From: Clostridiaceae bacterium
GTDB lineage: Bacteria > Bacillota > Clostridia > CAYPLH01 > DUMO01
Assembly: GCA_012839865.1 (NCBI GenBank)
Contig: DUMO01000063.1
Span: forward strand, 1-64,000
DNA: 64,000 nucleotides
Reading direction: 5' to 3'
A model generated the notes under the pieces. That model worked only from the letters and a program-made list of their open reading frames with translations. It was not told the DNA's origin and ran no database searches. Position 1 is the stretch's first letter, and each line of letters opens with the position of its first letter. Below are positions 43,706-53,577 of this stretch, in pieces. Both the position numbers and the translations under genes were made by a program.

Positions 43706-44538
43706 ATCTCCTCCGCAAGCTTTGTTATACTATCTACCGGAACACGGACGCCATCAAGGATGACTTTGAAAGCACCGTCCTCCCCTGCCTCATAAGAGTT
43801 TAAAACAGCATAGACTTCAACTGCAGTATCCTGTCCTGGTTTCCTAATCTTCAAAGCGACTTCATTATTGATGTTGTTCAGAAGATACGCTTCTATATCT
43901 TCAGAGGTTGTGTAGGGTATCCCTGAAATAATCTCGCAAAGCTCCGCATCAACCCCGTCTATTATTGCAAAATCCCCAAAATAATCTTTTTCAACTGACC
44001 TTACCGTACCTGTCACAGTTAACAGGGAATCACTTTCATCAGACCCCAGATAACCCGTTGCCAATAGACCTATCAGGCTGGCATAGGGCAATATGTTGCC
44101 TTTATTTTCCTTCAAAACAGCATCGCTTACACTTGTTACTTCATCTACCGAAACCATTACTCCGTTAACCTCCAGATAAGTGTTTCCGTTTATTATTCTG
44201 GCGTTGTCAACAATTCCTTCGATGAATTCTGTATCGGTAGATTCACTGCCCGGCTTGCTGGCTGTTATGTATTTCCCTACCATGCTTAATGCTTTCATTG
44301 TTGAAAAAGTTGAGTTCAGGTTCTGCATTTGCTCCAGGGCACTGAATTGAGCCATCTGGGCAATAAACTCCTTGTCATCCATGGGACTTAACGGATCCTG
44401 GTATTTAAGCTGGGTAACCAGCAGCTTTAAAAAATCGTCTTTCCCCAACTCACCGATGTTTCTGCTGCTGTTGGTTTTTGGTACGGCATCAGTTGCTTCA
44501 TTATTGTTTTGAATATTGACTACACTTCCGACGGACAT
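43702..44538 (-). CDS. flgD: Flagellar hook capping protein FlgD
   Basis: A 278-residue hook-cap scaffold. The conserved N-terminal part is LGKDDFLKLLVTQLKYQDPLSPMDDKEFIAQMAQFSALEQMQNL; the rest is longer than usual, with repeated short beta-rich blocks (VNGVMVSVDEVTSV and VILDGVRVPVDSI). AAAGGAGG precedes ATG 44538. It is translationally coupled to the next gene. Confidence 0.92.
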   Translation of the reverse strand: MSVGSVVNIQNNNEATDAVPKTNSSRNIGELGKDDFLKLLVTQLKYQDPLSPMDDKEFIAQMAQFSALEQMQNLNSTFSTMKALSMVGKYITASKPGSESTDTEFIEGIVDNARIINGNTYLEVNGVMVSVDEVTSVSDAVLKENKGNILPYASLIGLLATGYLGSDESDSLLTVTGTVRSVEKDYFGDFAIIDGVDAELCEIISGIPYTTSEDIEAYLLNNINNEVALKIRKPGQDTAVEVYAVLNSYEAGEDGAFKVILDGVRVPVDSITKLAEEM

Positions 44539-44561
44539 AACGCACCTCCTTTTTCATTAAA

Positions 44562-46175
44562 TTATACGGTAAGATTAATTCTGCTTCCGGTATAATCTTC
44601 ATATCCCATGCTTAAAGCTGCAATTGCATCCATGCTGTAACCAAAATCAAAATTGCTTTTTACTGCATGGGTGCCAATACGGCCAAACAGTTTCCGCTCC
44701 TCCGCATCATGCTTGCCGCTTTCGCCATCCCTTCCCTGACCTACCGAAACAGAACATTCCTGTACATTGAACCCCTGCTTTTGCAATGCGTCTTTCAAAA
44801 GCTGCATGTTTGATTCAAGAATGGATTTGACCTGTTCATTTTCAGCTACAAACTGGGCTGCAACAATTCCACGTTCTGTCACTACCTTCAGAGTCATTTT
44901 CCCAAGGTAATCCGGTTTTAAATCCATGACAATCTCCTGCTTGTCTCCATCAAGCAAAACCTTTGCCTTTTCGACAATTTGAAGTATAAACTCTTCCTTC
45001 TTTACTGCATTGTCATGGTTCAATGCAACCTCGGCAGGTTGAATCTCTGTTTTTAAAACTACTTCAGAAAAACTTATGCTATTGTCACCTTCAATGTTTT
45101 CTTCCGCGACAACACCCTTCTTAGCCAAAATATCATCATCCTTGAGAAATTCGAAAAAGCTGCCATCCTTTTTGGTTTCTTTTTCAACCTTGGGTAAGTC
45201 TTCCTTGAACATCGAAAAGACCGGTTTTTCAAAAAGGAGATCATCTTCGGTGATTTCCATGTCTCTGTCTTTATTTTCCATTTTCATGCCGGGAACCTTT
45301 TGAGCGGAAAGAATTACTTTTTCACTGAACTCACCGGTTTTTTGGACCTCCAGACCTATTAAATCCGTATTCTCATGTTCTTTTGCTGCGTCAAAGGTTT
45401 CCGGTTTTTCACCCAAAATGTCTGCCGGAACATCAGAAGGGATTTCTGCTTCTTCATTTTGCAAAAACTCAATGGCAAAAGCCTTCTCCTCATACACAGC
45501 ATTTTTTAAGTTCATTGCGGCATCAATTGTAAAATTTTCAGGTTTTATGAAGCTGTGCTCCGGAATAGTGTCAACCCGTTCTTTTACATAAGACTTAATG
45601 AATTCCATAAGTTCATCGGCTTTTGCAAATCCGGTATCTAAACCGGGAATTTCTTTGAGGGCTGTTTCTACTGCATTGTTCAGCAACTTGTCAAATTCTT
45701 CAGCATCAATACCCTCAAAAGCTTTCAGCGTATTTATGATGCTTGCCAGGAGTTCTTGCGGAAAATATGCCATTTCTCCGGCAGGAAGAATTTCATCTTC
45801 TTCAAAATCCTGCAGGGTTTCCTTTTTTTTGTTCTGACTCAAAACTTCAGTTTTTGCTGCTTTACTTTCTTTTTCCAAAACTTTCCCTTCAGCTTCCACA
45901 CTGCTTTTATTTGTCTTTGAAAGTTGTTTTTCCTCATTTTGAAGATTTTCAGGAACACTTTCGTTTTTGCATGAAAATCTTTGGGATGTGTCTTTTGCCT
46001 TAAGGACTTTTTTACTTTTTTCATTGACGTTGCTTTTATCTATTGAAGTGATTTCCCTTCGGAAAAAGCTTAAAAAATCCTCCCCTGTAGGGTTGTTGCC
46101 GGCCTTTTTGCTGCATACTCCCTCAAAAAGCCCGGGAAAACAGGTCTTGCCCACACTTTTCTCTATCGTCTGCAC
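44562..46175 (-). CDS. fliK: Flagellar hook-length control protein FliK
   Basis: A protein of about 537 residues that measures hook length and triggers the FlhB switch. The N-terminal and central parts (about 1-390) are acidic, low in complexity and variable, as in other FliK proteins. The C-terminal switch domain (about 400-500) has the family pattern MDLKPDYLGKMTLKVVTERG and SNMQLLKDALQKQGF. GTG 46175 is chosen for its 8-nt distance to GGAGG; GTG 46184 lies too close to that site. Confidence 0.88.
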   Translation of the reverse strand: MQTIEKSVGKTCFPGLFEGVCSKKAGNNPTGEDFLSFFRREITSIDKSNVNEKSKKVLKAKDTSQRFSCKNESVPENLQNEEKQLSKTNKSSVEAEGKVLEKESKAAKTEVLSQNKKKETLQDFEEDEILPAGEMAYFPQELLASIINTLKAFEGIDAEEFDKLLNNAVETALKEIPGLDTGFAKADELMEFIKSYVKERVDTIPEHSFIKPENFTIDAAMNLKNAVYEEKAFAIEFLQNEEAEIPSDVPADILGEKPETFDAAKEHENTDLIGLEVQKTGEFSEKVILSAQKVPGMKMENKDRDMEITEDDLLFEKPVFSMFKEDLPKVEKETKKDGSFFEFLKDDDILAKKGVVAEENIEGDNSISFSEVVLKTEIQPAEVALNHDNAVKKEEFILQIVEKAKVLLDGDKQEIVMDLKPDYLGKMTLKVVTERGIVAAQFVAENEQVKSILESNMQLLKDALQKQGFNVQECSVSVGQGRDGESGKHDAEERKLFGRIGTHAVKSNFDFGYSMDAIAALSMGYEDYTGSRINLTV

Positions 46176-46322
46176 TCTGTTCACCTCCCTCCATGAATAA
46201 TATTTATTATTAAATCAGTGGTATTTGACCACTGTTCGACCCGATGAATCATTATAATTCAAGCTTTACAATCTCGAGGAACTGTTGCCTTTAAAGTGTG
46301 TTCAACTAAGCATGTCCCGATA

Positions 46323-47102
46323 TTATTCCTGCACCACCGTATACATACTTTCCGTTATCAGGGACGCCAGATTCCTATCCAGCAGGGCAATAATCCCTGC
46401 AGCATCCTTTGTATCCATAAAGCTTAATATACTTACAATAAGGTCTATTTTTTCAGAACCCATTTCGTTAAGTATTGATGCAGCAGATCCTACATCCATC
46501 TCGGCATATATGCCCGCTATTTTTTCCAACTCTTTGGATGCTTCCTGCCTTTTCACAATGCCGGCATACAATTCTGCCGCCTTTTCAGGATTTATCTCTT
46601 CATAAAAATCCCTGAACCCGGTATCATCTTCCTGTGCAACCTTTGTTTGAAAATCCGCAATGTCCTTTTCAAGTTGGGCTTTTTTCTTTTCAAACTCAGA
46701 CATGCCGGCTTCTGCTTCATTTTTATAATTTTGAAGTTCCTCTACTTTTTTTTGGGATTCTTCCAATTGGGTTTTAAGATTTTGATTTTCTTTGACGAGC
46801 TCTTCATATTTTTTCCTTACCTCGTTGGCCGGCATGTACCATGGGTCTTCCGGGTTCAAAGGTGCAGGCAGCATCCATGCAAGGGCAGGTTTATCCTGCA
46901 GAACACTTCTGTACTTTTCCGCTAAATTGTTTATATTGTTATGTATCAGTATGTAAAAGGTGCCGCCAATAATAGCAAGGACAACCACCAATATTGAAAT
47001 AAGCGGCAGAATGATTCCAGGCATCTTTTTATCATTTGAGCTGTTTTTTTGCAAATTAACCTTGTTTGGGTTCTTCTGATCTGAGTTCCTGACTTTTGCC
47101 AT
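46323..47102 (-). CDS. YlxF/MotE-like flagellar operon protein
   Basis: A 259-residue protein with one N-terminal transmembrane helix (IILPLISILVVVLAIIGGTFYIL), a coiled coil at about 95-160, and a C-terminal MgtE-N-like helical domain (YAEMDVGSAASILNEMGSEKIDLIVSILSFMDTKDAAGIIALL). This is the layout of YlxF in Bacillus and MotE in alphaproteobacteria, thought to be chaperone-like for the motor. The gene overlaps fliJ by 47 nt. AGAGGG precedes ATG 47102. Confidence 0.85.
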   Translation of the reverse strand: MAKVRNSDQKNPNKVNLQKNSSNDKKMPGIILPLISILVVVLAIIGGTFYILIHNNINNLAEKYRSVLQDKPALAWMLPAPLNPEDPWYMPANEVRKKYEELVKENQNLKTQLEESQKKVEELQNYKNEAEAGMSEFEKKKAQLEKDIADFQTKVAQEDDTGFRDFYEEINPEKAAELYAGIVKRQEASKELEKIAGIYAEMDVGSAASILNEMGSEKIDLIVSILSFMDTKDAAGIIALLDRNLASLITESMYTVVQE

Positions 47103-47544
47103 TTTCCCTCTCTACTTGTCTGAAACTTATTATTTCATCAATAATTTTTTGTTCTTTTTTTTCCATCTCTTCGAGAAACTCATGTTGCTTATGCTCTTTA
47201 AGCTTATCATACTTTTTTCTTTCCTTTGTGCAGTCAACAAGCTTCTCTCTTTCTATATCGACATTTCGTGCAGCTTCATTAACTACTTCCTTTTGCATGT
47301 CGATTGAATTTTTGAGGTACTGGAAATAGTTATTAAATACTTTAAGCTCATTTATCGTAATAAGCCCTTTAACCGACTCATTGATTTTATTTGTTAATAA
47401 ATTTTTCTTTTTGAATAGCCCATCCAAAGTATGCTTTTCCAATTCATGAATTTTAATCGACTTGCCCAATTCATTTTTTTGATTGTTTTCCAACTGTATT
47501 TTAAGATTGAGCAACGGTTCGAATTCAAATTTAAAGCCTGACAT
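47056..47544 (-). CDS. fliJ: Flagellar export chaperone FliJ
   Basis: A 162-residue, almost fully helical protein predicted to form an antiparallel coiled coil (for example LGKSIKIHELEKHTLDGLFKKKN). FliJ sits in the FliI ring and couples it to FlhA. AGGAGG precedes ATG 47544. The assignment rests on position after fliI, length and coiled-coil nature, as sequence conservation of FliJ is low. Confidence 0.87.
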   Translation of the reverse strand: MSGFKFEFEPLLNLKIQLENNQKNELGKSIKIHELEKHTLDGLFKKKNLLTNKINESVKGLITINELKVFNNYFQYLKNSIDMQKEVVNEAARNVDIEREKLVDCTKERKKYDKLKEHKQHEFLEEMEKKEQKIIDEIISFRQVERENGKSQELRSEEPKQG

Positions 47545-47606
47545 GGAAGACCTCCTGAAATATGCTTCTAGTTAAATTCAATTCGGAATGGGAGAAGTAA
47601 AAAAAG

Positions 47607-48917
47607 TTACAATACATTTTTTATCTTCCCGATAACTTCCTCATATGTAAACTTTTCATAGACTCCCTGCTGTATAAAGTCTAAAATACTGTCAATAACT
47701 TTGATTGCCCTGTCCAACTTTTCATTGTTTCCCGGCACATATGCCCCTATATTGATAAGATCCTCGGATTCTCGATAAATTGCCATGTTTCTTTTTATTT
47801 CATTTGCTATTTTTCTATGTTCGGGTGTAATAATTTCGTTCATAAGCCTGCTTATACTGGCCAATACATCAATTGCAGGATACTGGTTCTTGTTTGCAAG
47901 ACTCCTGGAGAGGACAATATGTCCGTCCAATATACCTCTTGCAGTATCCGTTACCGGTTCGGTAAGATCATCTCCGTCCACCAGTACTGTATAAAGACCG
48001 GTGATTGAGCTTATCGAAGAGTTTCCGGTCCGTTCCAGCAATTTTGGCATGGTGGAAAAAACAGACGGTGTATAACCTCTCGATACCGGAGGTTCACCTA
48101 TAGCCAAACCGATTTCTCTTTGGGCCATGGCAAACCTTGTCAAAGAATCCATAAGGAAAAGAACGTCTTTGCCATTGTCCCTGAAATATTCGGCAATGGA
48201 AGTCGCAACAAAAGCTGCTTTCTGCCTTACCAGGGGGGGCTGATCCGAAGTTGCCACCACAACTACCGACCTTTGCAAGCCTTCCTCACAAAGGTCCCTC
48301 TCAATAAACTCTCTTACTTCCCTGCCCCGCTCACCAATAAGTGCTATTACGTTTATGTCAGCCTTTGTATTCCTTGCAATCATTCCTAAAAGAGTGCTTT
48401 TTCCAACACCGCTTCCTGCAAAAATTCCGACCCTCTGTCCCTTTCCAATGGTTAAAAGTCCATCTATGGCCTTTACACCAAGTGGTAAAGGTTCACTTAT
48501 TCTTTTTCTTGTTAATGGGTTTGGGGGGCTGTTATTAACTGAATAGAAAGTTTCCAGATGAAGAGGTCCCTTGCCGTCCATAGGTCTCCCTAATCCATCC
48601 AAAACCCTTCCCAGCAGGCTTTCGCCAACTCCAACCTTCAGGGTGGATCCTGTAGCTGTTACAACGCTGTCAGGTCCTACTCCCTCCATGTCTCCCAATG
48701 GCATAAGCAAAACTTTGCTATCCCTGAAACCAACAACTTCAGCTACAAGCTCTTCATTGGAACGATGTGTTTTGATATGGCAGATTTCTCCTATCTTTAC
48801 CTCAGGACCGCTGGATTCTATGGTAAGTCCCACCACCTTTGTCACCTTGCCTGAATATTCTGCCAATTCGGTGGTGCGGATAAGCTCTTTATATTTTGAT
48901 AAGCTTATATTAAGCAC
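47607..48917 (-). CDS. fliI: Flagellar export ATPase FliI
   Basis: A 436-residue ATPase related to the F1 beta subunit that energises unfolding and release of export substrates. The Walker A loop is FAGSGVGKSTLLGM, then GERGREVREFIERDL, Walker B VLFLMDSLTRFAMAQREIGLAIGEPP and SRGYTPSVFS. GTG 48917 follows GGAGG at 6 nt and is preferred over TTG 48923, which directly abuts that site. The gene starts 2 nt after the fliH stop. Confidence 0.95.
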   Translation of the reverse strand: MLNISLSKYKELIRTTELAEYSGKVTKVVGLTIESSGPEVKIGEICHIKTHRSNEELVAEVVGFRDSKVLLMPLGDMEGVGPDSVVTATGSTLKVGVGESLLGRVLDGLGRPMDGKGPLHLETFYSVNNSPPNPLTRKRISEPLPLGVKAIDGLLTIGKGQRVGIFAGSGVGKSTLLGMIARNTKADINVIALIGERGREVREFIERDLCEEGLQRSVVVVATSDQPPLVRQKAAFVATSIAEYFRDNGKDVLFLMDSLTRFAMAQREIGLAIGEPPVSRGYTPSVFSTMPKLLERTGNSSISSITGLYTVLVDGDDLTEPVTDTARGILDGHIVLSRSLANKNQYPAIDVLASISRLMNEIITPEHRKIANEIKRNMAIYRESEDLINIGAYVPGNNEKLDRAIKVIDSILDFIQQGVYEKFTYEEVIGKIKNVL

Positions 48918-48919
48918 AA

Positions 48920-49678
48920 TCAACCTCCGGAAAGAAGTTTTTTGAATTCCCTTTCAACAATTTCAAGCTTTTTGTTGATTCCTGCATTCAAGGAACCAAA
49001 GGACGTCTCAATAATGCAATCTCCCGGGGCCAGACTGCTGTCTTCAATTATCTCAAGCTTTCCAAGACCTTGAATTGAAGCTAAGAAGCTTTCCTTTGAC
49101 TTTTCGATAATTTCAAAATCCAAAGGTGAAGCCTTTAGAATAATGTTTTCCCTATTGCTGCATTTTTCAAGGGCATGCTTGAATATTTCAACAATGGATT
49201 CCCTGTTTGTTTTTATTTCACATTCAACAACAGACCGGACAACTTCAAGGACCAAATCCAAAATTTCAGCTTCCATTCCCTCAAGGACAGCATCATGGGT
49301 TGTTTTAGCCCTGGCTATTATCTCGTCTGCCTCCTTCAATTTGCTCTGGTACTCCTCTTTAGCCTCATTTAATCCCTGCTCGAAACCTTTTTTCCTGGCA
49401 TTTTCCTCAATCTGAATGCTTCTTTTTTGTGCTTCCCTTTCGGCTTCCTCAAGCTTTTTTTGGCATTCCAGTTCAGCTTTTTCCATTATCTTTTGCGCTT
49501 CCATCCGGGCCATTTCAATTATTTCCTCTGTGGAAATACTTATTTCACATGTGTCCTGGGTCTGTTCTTCCACTTCATTTTCAGGCTGGGATAATGGAGA
49601 TGGTGCTATATCAAATTCACATATTTCTTTAGGCTTTCCGAGGGTAATCTGGTCAAACTTGTAGACGCCCCTATACAA
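48920..49678 (-). CDS. fliH: Flagellar export regulator FliH
   Basis: A 252-residue stator-like protein that binds and restrains FliI. Residues about 50-130 form a long Ala/Glu/Lys coiled coil (MARMEAQKIMEKAELECQKK), and 130-245 the FliH C-terminal domain (ILDLVLEVVRSVVECEI, LAPGDCIIETSFGSLNAGI). The start is TTG 49678, located within the fliG end, using AGGGG in the fliG coding sequence (8-nt overlap of the genes). Confidence 0.9.
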   Translation of the reverse strand: MYRGVYKFDQITLGKPKEICEFDIAPSPLSQPENEVEEQTQDTCEISISTEEIIEMARMEAQKIMEKAELECQKKLEEAEREAQKRSIQIEENARKKGFEQGLNEAKEEYQSKLKEADEIIARAKTTHDAVLEGMEAEILDLVLEVVRSVVECEIKTNRESIVEIFKHALEKCSNRENIILKASPLDFEIIEKSKESFLASIQGLGKLEIIEDSSLAPGDCIIETSFGSLNAGINKKLEIVEREFKKLLSGG

Positions 49679-50693
49679 TTATCTCGTCCCCTCCTCCTCT
49701 GGAGATGATAATTTCTCCTGCATCCTCAAGTTTTCTTATTACATTGACAATTTTCTGCTGCGCTTCTTCTACATCCTTCAACCTTACGGGACCCAGGAAT
49801 TCAATATCTTCCTTGATCATTTCAACAAGGCGTTTGGACATATTGGAGAAAATAACATTCTGAACTTCTTCGGTGGCTCCCTTCAGTGCAACCGCCAGAT
49901 CCCTGTTGTCCACCTGCCGCAGGAACTTCTGTATCGAACGGTTGTCCATTGTAAGAATATCTTCAAAGACGAACATTCTCTTTCTGATATCTTCAGCAAG
50001 TTCCGCATCTTCAATTTCAAGGGTTTCCATTATATTTCTCTCAGTTCCCCGATCCACATTGTTCAAAATATCAACAATGGCCTGAACTCCACCGGTTACC
50101 GTATAATCTTCGGTTACAAAGGAAGCAAGCTTTCTTTCCAATACCCTTTCAACTTCCTTTATAACTTCAGGGGATGTCCTGTCCATTAACGCAATCCTTC
50201 TGGCTACATCCGCCTGCTTGTCCTGTGGAAGGGCGGAAAGGACAACCGCAGCCTGCTGAGGCCTCAGGTATGAAAGAATAAGAGAAATCGTCTGAGGGTG
50301 CTCATTTTGAATTGAATTAAGCAATTGGGCTGGATCTGCTTTTCTTACAAACTCAAAGGGCTTCACCTGCAAAGAAACCGTAAGCCTGTTGATTATTTCC
50401 ACAGCCTTTTGGGCACCCATTGCCTTCTCGAGAATTTCTTTCGCATAGCTGATTCCGCCTTCGGCAATGTATTGCTGGGCAAGACAAATCTGATAAAACT
50501 CTTCCATTACCCTTTCCTTTTCTTCGGCGGTTACAGACCTAATATTTGCAATTTCCAGTGTCAATTGCTCAATTTCTTCTTCCTTCAAATGCTTGAAAAT
50601 CTGAGCAGATTTTTCTGGACCAAGGGAAATCAATAGCATTGCAGCTTTTTCTTTTCCGGATCTTTCTTTTTTTAGTGATGATAACCTGGCCAA
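49671..50693 (-). CDS. fliG: Flagellar motor switch protein FliG
   Basis: A 340-residue C-ring protein that transmits torque from the stators. The N-terminal FliF-binding domain, middle domain (PQTISLILSYLRPQQAAVVLSAL) and C-terminal domain (TMDNRSIQKFLRQVDNRDLAVALKGA with charged residues for stator contact) are all present. The start is TTG 50693, 7 nt after GGGGGA. Length is standard. Confidence 0.95.
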   Translation of the reverse strand: MARLSSLKKERSGKEKAAMLLISLGPEKSAQIFKHLKEEEIEQLTLEIANIRSVTAEEKERVMEEFYQICLAQQYIAEGGISYAKEILEKAMGAQKAVEIINRLTVSLQVKPFEFVRKADPAQLLNSIQNEHPQTISLILSYLRPQQAAVVLSALPQDKQADVARRIALMDRTSPEVIKEVERVLERKLASFVTEDYTVTGGVQAIVDILNNVDRGTERNIMETLEIEDAELAEDIRKRMFVFEDILTMDNRSIQKFLRQVDNRDLAVALKGATEEVQNVIFSNMSKRLVEMIKEDIEFLGPVRLKDVEEAQQKIVNVIRKLEDAGEIIISRGGGDEIIV

Positions 50694-50714
50694 AATACAT
50701 CCCCCTTATATTTT

Positions 50715-52277
50715 CTAATCCCAATCATCTGAAAGCCAGTTTCTGAGCAACTGGGCCACTGCCTCAGGCTTTTGCTGAATAATCTTGTCAATCTGCCTCC
50801 TGATCTTAGACCTGTCTTCTACATCCAGTTCAGGTACTTCCTCGGGAGGTTCAGGCATTTTGAACCTTGTGCCTGCAGCAATTGCCGGCTCCAGTTCCAG
50901 ATCTTCCTTATGTCTTCTTCCTGACATAGCAACAATCAACATCCCTATAGCCATGGCGATTATCAACAGCGGCAGGCCATAAACTTCAATATATTCTTTA
51001 ATCTTGTCAACTGTGGTAATTTTTGCTTCTTCAGAAGGAGCAAGCTTATACTTTGCCACGGAAATGTTTTCTGCAGGTATGCCTGAGGCTTTGCTTACAT
51101 TAAGCAAAATTTGATCAATAAAATCCTGGCTTAGCTTTGATTCATCAATAACCTTGTGTCCCCACCACAGTGTTACAGACATGGTTGACTTTTCAGGAAC
51201 CATATTCCCGGGGGCTTTCTCCACTTCTGTCATAAGCTCGGAATATACCATGGTTTTTCTTTCTTCAACACGCTCAGTTGACGAGCCGTTATTCCCGGCC
51301 ATCGGATATGTCGGTATACCTGTTTCGCCGGGATTTGAATCGGTTCCGGGGACACCGCCGGTACCCGTATTTTTTGAAGTTTCTTCAATGGTTTCTATCT
51401 GGGTGACGGCTCCGCCCTCCATGCCTTTTGGATTCTGGTATTCGTGAGTTTGCGTTTTCTGAGTGTCAAAATCAATATATGGATTGGCTACAACCTGAAT
51501 AAAGTCAAAGTTGTCCGAAGGTGATCTGAAAAGGCTGTAGATATTGTTTTCGATCTCTTTTTTTCTCTTAAGACGAATTTCTTCTCTTGTGGTTGTCATG
51601 CTGCCCACCCCATTGGCAGCATCTGAATTGAGTATATTGAAATAGTTATCCACCACCGTAACATTCTCAGGCAACAGGTTTTCCACACTTCGTGAAACAA
51701 CCATTACTATACCCTGCACCTGCTCAGCTGTTAAAGGAATTTTAGAGTTTATCCTCACAAAGGCGGTTGTCTTAAGATCATTGTTGAACAGTGTCGGCTC
51801 CGGCTGTGCCAGTTCAACATCAGCTTCTATAACATTATCAAACATTAAAAGCTTCTGAATGATGTTTTTCTTCTTGTATTCCTTCCATATTTGCTGCTTG
51901 TCACTTTCGGTAGTGTTTATTTTTATGTAACTGTACGCATCTTCGAAGGTCATTCCTCCCTTGGGGTAACCTTCCAGAGCTATGGCAAGTTCTGCATTAT
52001 TCTTGTCCCTGATATCAACCATAATGCTTTTTTTATCAGGAGAAAGGACATGCTTGATATTATTTTCGCTGAGAATTCTTCTCATTTCAGTTATTTCCGT
52101 GGCATCGTTGCTTGATACAATAGACACCATTTCACTTCTTGTAAGCCAGAGAAGTGAAAAAATCAGACATACCGTTAATATCCCTGAAGTAATATAGATA
52201 CGGTTTTTCTGAGATTTGTCAAGATTTCCCCAAAATTCTTTAAATTGATTAATCCACTTATTGAAAACATCCGGCAT
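50715..52277 (-). CDS. fliF: Flagellar MS-ring protein FliF
   Basis: A 520-residue protein with two transmembrane helices (RIYITSGILTVCLIFSLLWL near 22 and YGLPLLIIAMAIGMLIVAM near 440) and ring-building motifs between; the C-terminus binds FliG. ATG 52277 (MPDVFNKWINQFKEFW) fits the family start; GTG 52289 would add four residues. A Gly/Pro/Ser-rich stretch lies in the beta-collar region at about 300-345. Confidence 0.94.
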   Translation of the reverse strand: MPDVFNKWINQFKEFWGNLDKSQKNRIYITSGILTVCLIFSLLWLTRSEMVSIVSSNDATEITEMRRILSENNIKHVLSPDKKSIMVDIRDKNNAELAIALEGYPKGGMTFEDAYSYIKINTTESDKQQIWKEYKKKNIIQKLLMFDNVIEADVELAQPEPTLFNNDLKTTAFVRINSKIPLTAEQVQGIVMVVSRSVENLLPENVTVVDNYFNILNSDAANGVGSMTTTREEIRLKRKKEIENNIYSLFRSPSDNFDFIQVVANPYIDFDTQKTQTHEYQNPKGMEGGAVTQIETIEETSKNTGTGGVPGTDSNPGETGIPTYPMAGNNGSSTERVEERKTMVYSELMTEVEKAPGNMVPEKSTMSVTLWWGHKVIDESKLSQDFIDQILLNVSKASGIPAENISVAKYKLAPSEEAKITTVDKIKEYIEVYGLPLLIIAMAIGMLIVAMSGRRHKEDLELEPAIAAGTRFKMPEPPEEVPELDVEDRSKIRRQIDKIIQQKPEAVAQLLRNWLSDDWD

Positions 52278-52320
52278 GTTTTTCACCACTCTTACTATAT
52301 TGTAATTCTCTTAAGCCGCA

Positions 52321-52620
52321 TTATATTTGCATCCGCATGATTTCATTATAAGCGTCAAGAATTTTATTTCTTATCTGCATTGTGAATTGAAGAGCAATAT
52401 CAGCTTTTTCACTTGCCAGTAAGACTTCGTGAATATTGTCGGTTTTTCCCAGAGCAAAGTCATTGGCAATACGTTCTGAATATATCTGTAAATCACTTAC
52501 ATTATCTATGGTATTTTTTAATATAGACTTAAAATCCGGGAATTCATTTTTTGTATTTATCTTTTTTATTTCATTGCCTGGATATAGTGTTGTGTTGATA
52601 GTGTTTATTTTATTTATCAA
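52321..52620 (-). CDS. fliE: Flagellar basal-body protein FliE
   Basis: A 99-residue export substrate joining the MS ring to the rod. The conserved C-terminus is present: VLLASEKADIALQFTMQIRNKILDAYNEIMRMQI. The start is TTG 52620 with GGGGGG 8 nt upstream. It lies 22 nt downstream of flgC. Confidence 0.93.
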   Translation of the reverse strand: MINKINTINTTLYPGNEIKKINTKNEFPDFKSILKNTIDNVSDLQIYSERIANDFALGKTDNIHEVLLASEKADIALQFTMQIRNKILDAYNEIMRMQI

Positions 52621-52642
52621 TCCGATAACCCCCCAAATAATC

Positions 52643-53086
52643 TTACTTTCCTATGTCAAGAGCTTTTAAAATCATGCTCTTTGTTGTATTTAATGCTGTT
52701 ATATTTGCCTCATAAGATCTTGAAGCCGATATCATGTTTACCATTTCAGTGACAATGTCCACATTCGGCATTTGTACATAACCATTTTCGTCAGCATCAG
52801 GATGTCCCGGGTCATATACCATCTTAAAAGGTGAATTGTCTTCAACAATGTGTGATACTTTTACACCATTTCCTTTTATCCTGGCCTTGCTTGCATCAGA
52901 TAAAAACTCGGAAAACGGAACATCGGATTTTCTTTCTTCCAGTACAACAACTTTTCTCCTGTATGGAGTACCGTTTTCGGTTCTTGTGGTTGAAGCATTG
53001 GCGATATTTTGTGATATGATATCCATTCTGAGTCTTTGTGCTGTCAAGGCAGAAGCACTTATATCCATTGAATTGAATATACCCAT
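52643..53086 (-). CDS. flgC: Flagellar proximal rod protein FlgC
   Basis: A 147-residue rod protein with the N-terminal motif SALTAQRLRMDIISQNIANASTTRT and the C-terminal NVDIVTEMVNMISASRSYEANITALN. GGGAGG is 9 nt before ATG 53086. It starts 3 nt after the flgB stop. Confidence 0.94.
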   Translation of the reverse strand: MGIFNSMDISASALTAQRLRMDIISQNIANASTTRTENGTPYRRKVVVLEERKSDVPFSEFLSDASKARIKGNGVKVSHIVEDNSPFKMVYDPGHPDADENGYVQMPNVDIVTEMVNMISASRSYEANITALNTTKSMILKALDIGK

Positions 53087-53089
53087 ACA

Positions 53090-53437
53090 TTAGCGCCTCC
53101 CTTCATTTATAACCGACCTGATACTTCTAAGCCTGCTTGAAATAGTTTGCAATAAAACACTGTACCTTAAAGAGTTTTTGGCCATCTCAGCCATTTCCCT
53201 TTCAATGTCAACATTATTGCCATCCAGACGATTGCTGGTTGCTTTATTATCATAAACAACTTTAATATTTTGTTTTCCCACTTCTTCTTTCAGGATATCA
53301 CCAAACTGAATATCTTTACGTTTATATCCCGGTGTGTCTGCATTTGAAATATTCTCTGAGATTACTTCATGTCGTGCTAAAGAAATATTGGCAGCCTTTT
53401 CAAGTAAATCCGTCCGGTTTATTAATTTACCTAACAA
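53090..53437 (-). CDS. flgB: Flagellar proximal rod protein FlgB
   Basis: A 115-residue rod protein with ISENISNADTPGYKRKDIQF and the C-terminal heptad MAEMAKNSLRYSVLLQTIS. It is the first gene of the fla/che operon here. The start is TTG 53437 with GGGGG 8 nt upstream. The 140 bases up to the Spo0E-like gene should carry the operon promoter; only weak -35/-10 candidates (such as TTGAAG with TATTGT) were seen. Confidence 0.93.
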   Translation of the reverse strand: MLGKLINRTDLLEKAANISLARHEVISENISNADTPGYKRKDIQFGDILKEEVGKQNIKVVYDNKATSNRLDGNNVDIEREMAEMAKNSLRYSVLLQTISSRLRSIRSVINEGRR

Positions 53438-53577
53438 AACAAATTCCCCCTCCGAAAAACAGGATTTTATTATCTAAAAAAAGGACTACGGATAAAAGAC
53501 AATAGCAGTTTCTCTCATGACTTCAAAAAGAAAACATCATTAAGAAGATAAGTGAGCTCAAATCAAATAAAAACCAT

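Noticed and set aside
53438-53577. Sigma-D or sigma-A promoter for the fla/che operon
   Set aside because: Only partial -35/-10 matches were found; none was good enough to list as a promoter.
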